The notes below the pieces were generated by a model. The model was not told the DNA's origin and made no database searches. It saw only the letters and a list, made by a program, of their open reading frames with translations. Both the position numbers and the translations under genes were made by a program. Shown piece after piece: positions 1-10,177 of a stretch of DNA of 64,000 bases; positions within the stretch are counted from its first letter, which is position 1, and the number at the start of each line of letters is the position of its first letter. The stretch comes from Telmatactis stephensoni (Eukaryota > Cnidaria > Anthozoa > Actiniaria > Isophelliidae): the NCBI GenBank assembly GCA_029948255.1, contig JALIZF010001916.1, forward strand, positions 1,269,001 through 1,333,000. The letters are read 5' to 3'.

Positions 1-208
1 CTTCTCATCTAGGGAATCCTATACTTTGTTTATTATTGTGTATGTGTGAATAGATGTTTTAAAGATTTATGGTTGCTAAGGTCATTTAAGATTTGGAAAC
101 ACCTAATCCCAAAACATTCAAACACCCCCTCCCCTCCCCCTTTAAGTGGCGATTTGAAGTCTAACATGTCTTTTGTATTTTCTTGATACAGCTAATATTA
201 CTAGACGG

Positions 209-3200
209 ATGTGTAGCAGTAAACCCAGGGTAAGCTTTCCTATCTTATTTTTCTAATTTTTTTTTAAACCTTTGGCTTACCACATTAATAAATCACCTAT
301 TTTGGGTAGGCTGATGAGATTCCAGAAAAGAAATCACCTTCTTTCAGAAAAACAAGTGTTGTATTCCAGATAAGAAGCAAAACAATCAAATGGCCTACTT
401 AAGGTTATTGCTGCGAGCGAAGCGAGCAGCTTACTATTCGTGCAAAGCTCGAGCTTTTCAGCGATTTTCTCGTGACGTCAAAAAACGTCATCATAATCAG
501 TTAACGTTAATGCATGGTCAGTGGTCACTGGATATACAAGTTGTGGTTATAAAAGAGTGTTGGTAAGTGTTGTAATGGATTTCTTTTGTATCTTTGACTG
601 GTAAATAATTAGGGAAATTTTGCTTAATATTGTTCTTTTAATTTTAGTCAGTCTTTGAATCAATTTTGAGAGAATTATCAAGCTGCGTGATCGTGTTAGC
701 GGATAGGTAAGTTGAAACTTAAGTTTATGTGCTATCATGTTCGATATCATGTCGAATTCAACCCTCATTCGTCAGTGCAAATATTTATAAAGGTCACAGG
801 CTAGTGACGTTTTACAGGCAGTTTAGTGATGGTTTTAGAGAAAGAGGACAATGATCTTTTATGAGTTTGTCCGCACTTTTGTTGCTGCCTGTAAAACGTC
901 ACTACTTAAGAAACAGCCTTTGACCTTTATGAATATTTGTACTGACGAATGAGGGTTGAATTCGACAGATAGCACAAAAGCTTAGGTTTCAGATTACTGA
1001 TCTAACACAATCACGCAGCTTGATAATTCTCTCAAAACTGATTCAAAGACTGACTAAAATTAAAAGAACATTAAGCAAAATTTGTATTAACAATATCCCT
1101 AATTATTTACCAGTCAAAGATACAAAAGAAATCCATTACTAACAATTCACTTACCAACGCTCTTTTATAACCACAACTTGTACGTTCACTTAGTGTTTCA
1201 CAGGTTAAATGTACCCACTCTCATTGTTGTTGTATACCTTGCATACTCGCAGCACTTCACTTTCTATTAGAAATGGCTAGTTTAGCTATTTATATGTTTA
1301 AATTAAATGATATACATCATTTTCCTGCAGAAAACTACTCAACTCAAATCAATGTTGGAATCTCCTGAGTTAGAATTTATCATGGAAGCACACAATGGTC
1401 TTTGTGCTAAAATCGTTCAAGAAGCAGGTACATATAATTTATCATTAGCAAGACTGGTGCCTAATACTATACCCACTGGCATCTTATATTACCTACAAGC
1501 TTGGGAAGACCTAAATTTTGTTGTGGGTTCAATCAAAATGACTTAAGGACTCAACAGACTAGGGCATCATCTGCATTCAGTCATCATTGTTCTTCCTCTT
1601 TAGGGAGCATTCATTTTTTAGGAGGGGGGGGGGGGGGTGGGCCGGAAGGAATTGCAGGAGTCAAATACAAAAAAAATGCAAGCCCCCCCCCGGTAAGGAA
1701 TTGAACTATATTGATGGCCCACCCCACTTCCAAATATGAAAATAGAGTCCCTTGACCTAGTTTAACTTTCAGAAAAACATGACCCACCCCCTTTCATAGA
1801 GTAAATTTCTTTTGGCCCACCCCTCAATTCCTCCGGCCCACCCCCCCTCCTAAAAAATGAATGCTCCCTTAGGTCCAGTAGACACTGAAGACTTGATTTA
1901 TTCTTATAGTTATCAATAACTAGTTGTTATCAATTACTATTAGTTGTTGGTGGCTAGTCCACACACTGGAATAAAAGGAGACATCAATAACAAACTGGAA
2001 CAAATTTGAATTCGAAAATTCAAAGCAATTTTAGCTGTCAATACATTTCATGGTTACAATCTGCAACCACAACTATTTCCCCTTGTCTATGGAGGCCTTT
2101 ATAGCTTCAAGATATTTTAATTTTGGGGGTCCGAAGTGCTCCCAAGAATTTATCAATAATGTTTTATTCTTAGGCAGCAGCTTTGATTTGAAGTTTGATT
2201 ATTTTTTCCTAGGTTTCAAAGGTATTTGGGGTAGTGGTTTATCAATATCAGCACAACTAGGAGTACGAGATAGCAATGAAGCTTCTTGGACTCAAGTTGT
2301 TGATGTTCTTGAGTTTATGAGTGATGCAACAAGCATTCCTATTCTCCTGGATGCCGACACTGGGTATGGGAATTTCAATAATGCAAGGCGATTGATTCAA
2401 AAGCTTGAAATGAGAGGTATTGCTGGGGCTTGTTTGGAGGACAAACTCTTTCCAAAAACTAATTCTCTTCTTGATGGCCGTGCTCAGCCTCTTGCAGACA
2501 TAGAAGAGTTTGCCCTCAAAATTAAAGCTTGCAAAGGTTTGTATCAATTTTCAATGTTGTCCTTTTCAATAACTAATTTTCATTTCTAAATTGCAAAATG
2601 CTGACAGTTGAAGACATCAAGAAAATACCTGAATTAGCAGAACAAAAATACTACCCCAAAAGATTCAAACATTGTCATGCTTTAGGCTTAGTGCTCTCCT
2701 TAGCTCTCCTCTCACCTCCCCTCCCATAACGTCTGTTCTGATATAAGGTGACTGTTCATTTTATTTGTCTTTGATTTTAAAATTTTTATTATGGTTCCAC
2801 TAGATAGCCAGACAGACCCCGATTTCTGCATTGTGGCCAGAGTTGAAGCCTTCATTGCTGGGTGGGGCCTTGATGAAGCGTTAAAGCGTGCTGAAGCTTA
2901 CCGAAATGCTGGTGCAGATGCAATTCTAATGCATAGCAAAAAGTCTGATCCTTCAGATATTGAAGCTTTTATGAAAGCTTGGAATAACCAGGTACACAAA
3001 GTCAATTTCATAATTGAGTTAATATTTAAATTATGACCTGTAATGAGAAAACTGTGTTCAGATTAAGATTACTTATAAGATTCCTACCTCTACTAACAGC
3101 TAGCTACCTCTCTACCACAGCCACCCAAATTATCTACACAATGGCAGTCATTTTCCATCTCCACTTAATCTGCCCCAAAGGTTGCCATTTTGGAGAGCTT

Positions 3201-4809
3201 CAACTCTTCTTTATAAGGACTAGACTGACACAAGATGCAACATTCTCATTGTGTGCAACAAGTTGCATCGTATCTCCATACCTGCAATATTGCATCCAAC
3301 CTTGCAGAAAAGGTTGTAGAAGTAGAACTTGATCCTAAATCTGCAACAGTTGCATACAGCTGTTGCAGAGGTGGGTGCACGCATGGTGCAATGCTGTGTT
3401 GCATACAATATTGCAGAAAGTTGTAAGAAAATTTGTATTGTGTGCCAATTTAGACATAAGTTTTCCTATATTTTCTCCTGCAGTCATTCAAAAGCTAAAG
3501 GGAGGAAGCAAGGTCGAGTGGTCAGTCCCACAATCCAGAGGTCCCGAGTTTGAGTCCCCACTCTGGCCACTAACTGAAGCTGAATTTTTCTCGGTAGTCC
3601 CTAGTTCAGATTCAGCATTTTGACTGCATGTGCTTGTAAATAGCCAACTGGTTAATCCTCCTGCCAGTTGGGATTTGTAATTGAGGGCTATAATGAAAAG
3701 TACTGGTTCACCAGTAATGTATGTCACTCTCATTAAAATAAATGTTTTTACTAACACTTGTTCCACTTATGTTACATATAAGGGTCCAGTGGTCATTGTT
3801 CCAACCAAGTATTATACTGTACCCATGGATCATTTCCGTGACCTAGGCGTGTCTCTTGTTATATGGGCCAATCACAACATGAGAGCCTCAGTTGCTGCTA
3901 TGCAACAAACAACTCAACAGATATTCAATGACCAGTCTTTAGTCAATGTTGAGGGCAAGGTAGGAAAGCCAACTTTCATTATATTAGATGAGTGATAGCA
4001 AACAATGGGGTCAAGTGGAGGCTCAGGAGAAATGGAATACTAATTATGATTTCTCCATCATTAGACCAGAGCCTCATTTTGAAATGTTTTGTGAGTTAAT
4101 TATCACTCATTTAACCAATTTTTCGAAAGTGGTCTATCGGGTATGCAGGAGAACAACTTAGAGCCGAGGAGGGGTAGAAGGACGAGGGAAGGGAGGAGAA
4201 GTGTGCTGGGTACTAAGAGCGGGGTCTATATAGTTTGATCTTTGGTCACATCACTTGTTTCAGTGTCTTCCAGAGTGGGGATATGAGGGAGTGGGTCAAA
4301 TATGCTTAACATTAGGGAGATTCATATTTTCTATTCTAGACCACTGTTACTAATCTAGACCAAAAAAAATTCTTCTTTCTCTTCTTTCTCTTCTCCTCTC
4401 TTCCTCTCCTCTTTCCTCGCTCGTCTCCTCTTCTCTTCTTTTCCTCTCCTCTCTCTCCTCCTTTCCTCTCCTCTACCTTCTCTTCTTATCTCTTTTCCTT
4501 TCTTTTCTCCTCTCCTCTCCTCTCCTCTTTTCTTCTCTTTTCCCTTCTCCGCTCATGTGTTTTCTCTCTCTCTCTCTCCTCTCACTTTTTCCCTCTCTTC
4601 TTTTCTTCTCTTCTCTTCTCTTCTCCTCTCCTTCCCTTTTCTTCACATTTCATTTCCTCTTCTTTTAAGATAAATATGACAAAGCTTTTTAATTTCATTT
4701 CCAGATTGCTCCCGTCAAAGAGATTTTCCGTCTCCAGGATGATAGCGAACTCAAGGAAAAGGAAAAGATCTACCTTACCACAAAATTGAACATCATTGCA
4801 GCTAGATAG
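209..4809 (+). CDS. PEPM: phosphoenolpyruvate mutase (PEP phosphomutase), 6 exons
   Basis: Rearranges phosphoenolpyruvate to phosphonopyruvate, making the C-P bond that starts phosphonate synthesis. Exons read: 209-229, 1331-1427, 2213-2536, 2804-2991, 3783-3959, 4705-4809; phases match at every junction and give 303 aa, near the roughly 295 aa of the mussel enzyme. The diagnostic loop [10 protein letters not shown] (residues 115-124) separates true mutases from isocitrate-lyase relatives. DADTGYGN (86-93) supplies the metal-binding aspartates. D59, D86, D88, K121, N123, R160 and H191 fall one position after the mussel active-site residues as I remember them. The first exon has an acceptor (ends 191), so an upstream non-coding or short coding exon probably lies outside the window; ATG 209 is the only start seen. 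No decarboxylase or aminotransferase of the pathway is nearby, as expected for an animal genome. A poly(A) signal follows at 4927. Confidence 0.93.
535..1182. repeat. 648-bp foldback (long inverted repeat) element in PEPM intron 1
   Basis: The left end reads TACAAGTTGTGGTTATAAAA and the right end is its reverse complement. The arms run about 270-300 bases each with small mismatches, down to a short loop near 820-890 flanked by a GACGTTTTACAGGCA / TGCCTGTAAAACGTC pair. No ORF of substance lies inside, so this is a non-autonomous foldback or large MITE. Confidence 0.85.
1602..1869. mobile_element. MITE with G-run terminal inverted repeats
   Basis: The ends are inverted copies: AGGGAGCATTCATTTTTTAG at the left and its complement at the right, each followed inward by a G or C run and GTGGGCCGGA / TCCGGCCCAC. 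Length is 268 bp in PEPM intron 2, with no coding capacity. Confidence 0.8.
3500..3660 (+). mobile_element. tRNA-derived SINE-like unit
   Basis: An A-box-like GGTCGAGTGGTCAG (3511-3524) and a B-box-like GAGTTTGAGTCC (from 3546) are spaced as in a tRNA, followed by a non-tRNA tail. It lies in PEPM intron 4 (2992-3782). The boundaries are estimates and the tRNA fold looks degenerate. Confidence 0.5.
4368..4665 (+). repeat. TC-rich low-complexity tract
   Basis: About 300 bases almost entirely of T and C (CTCTTCT-type units), ending 40 bases before the last PEPM exon. It probably enlarges the polypyrimidine environment of that acceptor. Confidence 0.9.
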
Positions 4810-4926
4810 GATATATACTCGGAAATTGAACACGGTATTTCTCATTAGATTCGGGAATGATCAAATGATATATAATATACACCTGAATGTCTTAAATTTG
4901 AACAAATGCAATTTGCTAGTAGAGAG

Positions 4927-4932
4927 AATAAA
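4927..4932 (+). terminator. poly(A) signal candidate for PEPM
   Basis: AATAAA, 118 bases after the PEPM stop codon; a second AATAAA occurs near 5100. Assigned by position only. Confidence 0.5.
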
Positions 4933-5899
4933 GGTTTGGTATTGTACTTTGAAGTGTTTCTATTGAGATTGACTTCTGTAACTGGTGCCGATTTATAGAT
5001 GTTTCAATCAATCTGATTGATAACTTTTAAGATAACATTTTAGATTACTTCAGCACTTGTGCCAGGACCAGTCTTGCGTACTGCGCAGTCAACCACTTTC
5101 AATAAAACATGCATTTGTCTTTTTGATCTCCATTTCAAAGATCTCTCGGAAACGAAAATGTCGTGTTCTGTTATTCATTGAATTGCGCCCTCAGTCGACA
5201 CGGGAGAAAAATGCATTTTTCATGTGCATCATCCTCATCTTAACATCCTCGTTCCCAAAACACCGTCCACATTAGCTTGAGTATTTTACAAAGTATTTTA
5301 CAAAGTTCTTACGCAGAATGAATATTCAACATGTGAAAGTCTATAATGAATTTCTTGAAACCTTTTTTGGAAAGTGGAATGATTTTTTTTTAGAATTTCA
5401 GTATTGTGCATGTTTTTCTAAATTACGCAAATTACGCAAAAATTTACATGAAGCTAATGTAAAGAGTTTATGTAGATTTCTTCGTTGAAACCTGAATTTT
5501 AGGCCAAGAAAAATTAGAGAAGAGAAATGGAATCCATTAAAAAAAGAAAAAAAGAAAAAAAGGAAAAGTTGTTGGCGTACTAGGAACGACTCGAACTCGT
5601 TACCCAAAGAAATTAGTATGCTAATTTTATGTAAAACACAGGTAAAACCCAAAAAAGCGGACCATGCATCCAGACAAATCGCTGGATCGTCGCATGTTAC
5701 GTATAGGATGGAGATTTCGGCCCCTTCCGCGCTATCCGGTAGAACGCAGCGAGCTTCGCAGTCAAAGAGGGAGGAAACAGTCGGATCCTAGGCCATAGAT
5801 GACTGAACCTTACCACTAGGCTAACTGGTCTACTAAGGGATTTGGAGAACAAAATAACCTAGTGTATCCTTTGAATTGGCTATCTATTGTTTTGCAAAT

Positions 5900-5990
5900 T
5901 ACGCGATCCCGTGGCGCAGTTGAAAAACCCTCGAACTGTGAAGCAAGTGAGCAAATATAAGAGCCGGGTGCGAAACCGGTTATAAGGCTC
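5900..5990 (+). mobile_element. degenerate tRNA-like (SINE head) segment
   Basis: TGGCGCAGTTGA matches a Pol III A box, and GGTGCGAAACC about 55 bases later is one change from a B box. The cloverleaf is not convincing, so a decayed SINE head is more likely than a tRNA gene. Confidence 0.35.
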
Positions 5991-6207
5991 CTTTTTTCCC
6001 TTCTACCTCTCTCTCTCTCTCTAGCTATCTGGCCCAAAATCAAAATTACTTGGTAATTAAGGAAAGAAAAACATGAAAGAATAAAGAGAAATGCATGAAA
6101 ACACTTCAGGAGAAGTGCATATGGCTGGGCTGCCTGTGGTTTATATCACAGTACAGAGACATGCGCGCGCGTTTTATATTCCTTAAATATTTGTCAATAT
6201 TTGTCTT

Positions 6208-6470
6208 GGTCAAACGTCGTACTTAATTGAGCCGTACTTATTGAGGAATTTCAGGTCGACCCAAACAATTTAGTTCGACAGGCCAGGTCTAACGTCGTAC
6301 TAAATGAGTCGATCCTAAACACGCCCGAGTCAGTCGTATAAAACGAAACAAATTCATCAGTCGCACCTAATTTGGGTCCGCAAACGTCGAACTTTACATG
6401 AACTTATTTCTTTGAATTACTGCGCAGTAAATACGGTCAATACGGCTCATGTGAAGTACGACGTTTGACC
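6208..6470. mobile_element. 263-bp MITE
   Basis: Perfect 15-bp terminal inverted repeats GGTCAAACGTCGTAC and GTACGACGTTTGACC. The interior repeats shorter 'CGTCG' and 'GTAC' motifs and is non-coding. Confidence 0.8.
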
Positions 6471-7099
6471 TTAGCCTTAGTCTGCTTTGCAGACAGTTGA
6501 AAAAATGGGGGGAAAAATGGAAAAAAAATTGGCGAGATTTTCGAGCGTAAAAATACGACGTCTTGCATGCAAAGCAGGTTAATTAATTAATTAAGTGAGG
6601 TTGGCCAGTTGGGGGTGATTATTCCCTGAGCGAGAGTGAACCGACGTGCGCGTTTTTGTTGGAGTGTGAGTTTTATTACTCTTTATTTATGAAATAATGA
6701 CATAATATTCATTGTAAAGTAAATGTTTTTTTTACAAAATTAACGTGTATTCACATTAAAAGCACAAAACAATTAAGCCATTAATTAAAGTCAATGATCT
6801 TTCTATTAATTGCCGGCCACTTGTACTGTTTCAGTGCTTTCAGTATCTGTATTTGTGAAAATATAAACAGGAACAGATCCTCTAATATTTTTGTAAGCAG
6901 ACCTTTCAAACAAACAAAATTGATACGTTTAACTAGTCATTTATGGATTTTAAGGAATGAGTTTCGTTCCAGTATGAAATTCAGTTTCATAACACGCTTA
7001 CACGCAAGAAAATCTAGCCTGTAAAGCAGGTATTTACGTCCTTTTCCTGTCTTTTTTCCATGCTTCCCTCGCTCCTAGAGGTTCCATACCGATATGATT

Positions 7100-7293
7100 G
7101 TCGTACCGCGTTTACATGATACTGGTACCGAATGTCGTTCCAGAATGAGCATTTCGTTTCCGGAATGAAAACCCGAATGAACTCATTCCGGAATGACTCT
7201 GGTATCATGTAAACACATACAAAGAAATAAATTAATGGCAACCGGGATGAACTCGTTCCGAAACGAAACTCATTCCGCTATCATGTAAATGGC
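7100..7293. mobile_element. imperfect TIR element
   Basis: GTACCGCGTTTACATGATA near the left and TATCATGTAAATGGCACC at the right are imperfect inverted copies. Between them the word GGAATGA / TCATTCC recurs several times in both directions, as in decayed MITEs. Confidence 0.5.
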
Positions 7294-7738
7294 ACCGTCT
7301 TCATCATGGAAGAAGGGCGGGGCCAAAGTACACGTGTGCCGCTTAACAGAGGTTTCTGGGGGGGGGGGGATAAAATGGAGCCTCTTCTCAAAAGGGGAAG
7401 TGCCAACTATGAAGACAACACAAACATATAATCAAAGCTTGCTTATTCCCTGTGGATGAATGACATGACACAAAGGCCAGTGTTCCCCAGAACCTGAGTT
7501 TTTACTGAATATTACAAACATTCCTACATTGTATCAACATAAAAGGGAAATAACTTGTGTGTTGAAAACGTGGAAATGGGCAGCAATAGCCATTTGCCAA
7601 GATACACTTGAGTGAGTCCTGTACTAGCCAAAGCCTCGATTTCATTACCGTAGCAGTTTCTTCGTGGTGTTATTATGTAAATTATATATTGTTTAATTAG
7701 CGACTAAAGCTAATTGCTATTGGCAATCGTCGTCAGTA

Positions 7739-7996
7739 CATAGACGACTTTCAAAAATGGCGGCCTAGTACATGAGAACGAGGCCACAAAGGCCTTGTTA
7801 CCAGAAAATATGCGTGGCGACACTTCTATTGCTATCAAAGACGATGTGTTCCTTTTCCTTTTAAAATACCTATTTCATGTGCATTTACAGGATAATTTTT
7901 ATATATTTAGAATCATTTGATGCGATGTTGATTTTGGAGGCCTTTCTGGCCTCGTTATCGTGAACAATGAGCCCGCCATTTTTGAAAGTCGTCTAT
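7739..7996. mobile_element. 258-bp MITE within the nest
   Basis: Terminal inverted repeats: CATAGACGACTTTCAAAAAT at the left, complemented at the right end (ATTTTTGAAAGTCGTCTATG). Similarity continues inward through GGCGG and AACGAGGCCA. It ends 2 bases before the next element begins. Confidence 0.8.
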
Positions 7997-8380
7997 GATA
8001 GAGTACAAACACTAAAAGTGTGCAACATAAATAGTACTAAATAGTGCTAAATTATGCAAATTCTTTTGTTTTCTATTGTTTAATTAGTGCGAACACGATG
8101 GAAGATGTAGAGCAAGAGAAAAGCAAGCTTAGGAACACGAGGCGTAGCCGAGTGTTTCTCTTGCTTTTCGAGTGCTCTACATCTTCCAGAGTGTTTATAT
8201 CACAGTACAGAGACATAAGCGATCGTTTTATATTGCTTTTATAAAATATTTTCGACGTTTTTTGAGCGAGCCATGTCTCTGTCCTCTGATATAAACATGG
8301 AAGCCAGCCAATCAGCGCGCGCGTTATATCTCAAATATTTTAAAATTAGTACTAAATAGTACAAAGTATTGCACACTTTT

Positions 8381-8965
8381 AGAGTGATTTTCATCGGACT
8401 GTGAAACAATTACTATTATTATATTTTGAAAATAATTCAAGAGTTTTGATTGGCTAAGAGCCACCGGATAAATTACCATAGTCGCCGGCTAGCTGCCCAA
8501 ATTTGGAGTTATGAAAATGTTGAAAACCATTATTCGAAGTTATGACGTAATTTTCTCGAATATGGAAAATTAGCTTGCGGTATGACGTCACGCTAATTTA
8601 TGCGATTCATGCCAAAAGCGGGAAAACAACAACAACATGTATTCTTGTCAACAAAGCACAACTGAGAAAGAATTATTTTCAAAAATAATAAAACAATTAT
8701 TGAATTCGTTTCTCGTAGGATATGGGGAATTATTAAGGCCTCGGTTTGTGTTATCTGCCTCAGCCTTCGGCTTCGGCAGATAACACAAACCTCGGCCTTA
8801 ATAATTCCCCATATCCTACTCGACCTCATCCAATAATTGCTTAATAGTCAGTGTTTAGTAGTGTCTAATAGTTGTATAATTTGCAACAAAAGAAAACAAT
8901 GGGTGCAGAATCTACTAGTGTGTATTAGCTTAGTAACTATTTCACAGTCCGATGAAAATCACTCT
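8381..8965. mobile_element. MITE family B, copy 1 (with internal insertion)
   Basis: Begins AGAGTGATTTTCATCGGACT and ends with its complement. A further inverted-repeat insertion (about 8420-8840) includes a near-perfect hairpin at 8717-8820 around GGATATGGGGAATTATTAAG. Confidence 0.75.
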
Positions 8966-9108
8966 AGAGTGATTTTCATCGGACTGTGAAATAGTTACTA
9001 AGCTAATACACACTAGTAGATCCGTATTCCATTGTTTCCTTTTGTTGAATGTTGACTGCTATACACTAATAGCTAGTTAGTATTTCACAGTTCGATGAAA
9101 ATCACTCT
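8966..9108. mobile_element. MITE family B, copy 2
   Basis: 143 bp with the same ends as the neighbouring copy and joined to it with no spacer. The junction creates the 112-bp perfect palindrome centred at 8965/8966. Confidence 0.8.
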
Positions 9109-9192
9109 AGTGTTTGTACTCTAGTATGCACTAAAACCAAGGGCTGTGGCTAGTACAGGACTCACTCAAGTGTATCTTGGGAAATGGCTATT

Positions 9193-10177
9193 ACTCATTA
9201 TAATATTTATTTATCTGGTTGACTCTGGTTTGATATTTAAAACACTGTACAGACATTTTGGTCCACATCTCGGACCTTGTTCAGAGTGAATGTTAGTATT
9301 GTGTTGATTGATTTGTAGAATTGCAAAATATCTTGAATTTAAAGTGCAATGTTGGCAGATTTATGATACTGGCCCTAATTTCCATTAAAATTGTTTACCA
9401 TTATTAGAGATTCATTCCTTTTTTTATAAAAAATTATAATCTTCATTGATTATATTCAGTCCAGTTTTACATTTTGACAGATTGATAAACAAAAGATTCA
9501 TCAACTCAGGAACATGGTTTGTACACTGTTGACATAATTTTTCTTTTTCTTGCTCAGATATTTTAATTACTTGACCTCTACTTCACGCTAAGCCTGGGTT
9601 GATACTGTACCTCTCTTGTCTAATTAACAACAGTGGTTACATATGGATGAGATCAGGTGCCCCATAAATGGACTGTAGCAGAAAGTCACTATTTGTCCTT
9701 CAGTCTCCTCCACAGACAACTACCTACTGATGGACTTCCTGTGGTAAGACTGTTTCCACAGGGTACCCAGTAGAAGAGTAACTTGATTAGGAGGCTAGTT
9801 GTGCTTGTATGGTGTTCTTGTATCTTTGTGTTATTTTGTTTAGACAAGCACTGATACTGTAATGTTTCTAATGACATCAAGATAGAATGACTTTATGAGG
9901 CTACTGTTATGTACAAGAGTTAACTTAGAAGTATGTTTTGGATTTCATTATCTGGTATAAAACATGAATCTGAAACACAAAGCAAATTCCAGTTAAGATA
10001 CAGGAACTCTGAATGGGGTATGATTACAGGGAAACATTTCCAAAACCACAATGTTGCAATGTTATATTGTCTTGGAGGTTTAAATTGTTTATTAACTTTG
10101 CCACAAAATGGGTGTGGCTAGCCAACCAATATATCATGAACATTGGAAAGAAGAGTACATGTAGCTTACCTAAATCA
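9193..10177. other. gene-free stretch 3' of the syntaxin gene
   Basis: No supported exon. The strand-specific AATAAA (written TTTATT, 10088-10093) is a plausible poly(A) signal for the minus-strand syntaxin gene, 85 bases past its stop. Confidence 0.5.

Larger units (their letters stand above)
4933..7584. other. gene-free intergenic stretch with repeats
   Basis: No exon-like open frame with good splice sites and no recognisable protein was seen on either strand. It holds degenerate tRNA-like SINE pieces (5.6-6.0 kb), a MITE at 6208-6470, a second imperfect MITE near 7100-7293, and simple A/T-rich sequence. Confidence 0.6.
7999..9123. mobile_element. MITE family A, copy 1 (interrupted)
   Basis: The left end TAGAGTACAAACACTAAAAG is matched by its complement at the right end. 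Its 3' TIR is split by the family-B pair at 8381-9108, and the interior carries another insertion (about 8093-8341) with its own inverted pair around GGAAGATGTAGAGCAAGAG. An uninterrupted 129-bp copy lies at 21865-21993, which shows what was present before the insertions. Confidence 0.8.
7585..9192. mobile_element. outermost element of a nested MITE cluster
   Basis: Arms 7585-7629 and 9148-9192 are inverted copies with one mismatch in 45 bases. Everything between is made of at least four other inverted-repeat elements (7739-7996, 7999-9123, 8381-8965, 8966-9108), so the arms look like the split ends of one old element that served as landing site for the rest. Confidence 0.8.

Noticed and set aside
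3220..3430. Cluster of TTGCAACA/TGTTGCAA words as a regulatory array
   Set aside because: Irregular spacing and orientation; more likely a decayed hairpin repeat.
5900..5990. tRNA gene
   Set aside because: A and B box-like words present, but the B box has a mismatch and no clean cloverleaf could be drawn.
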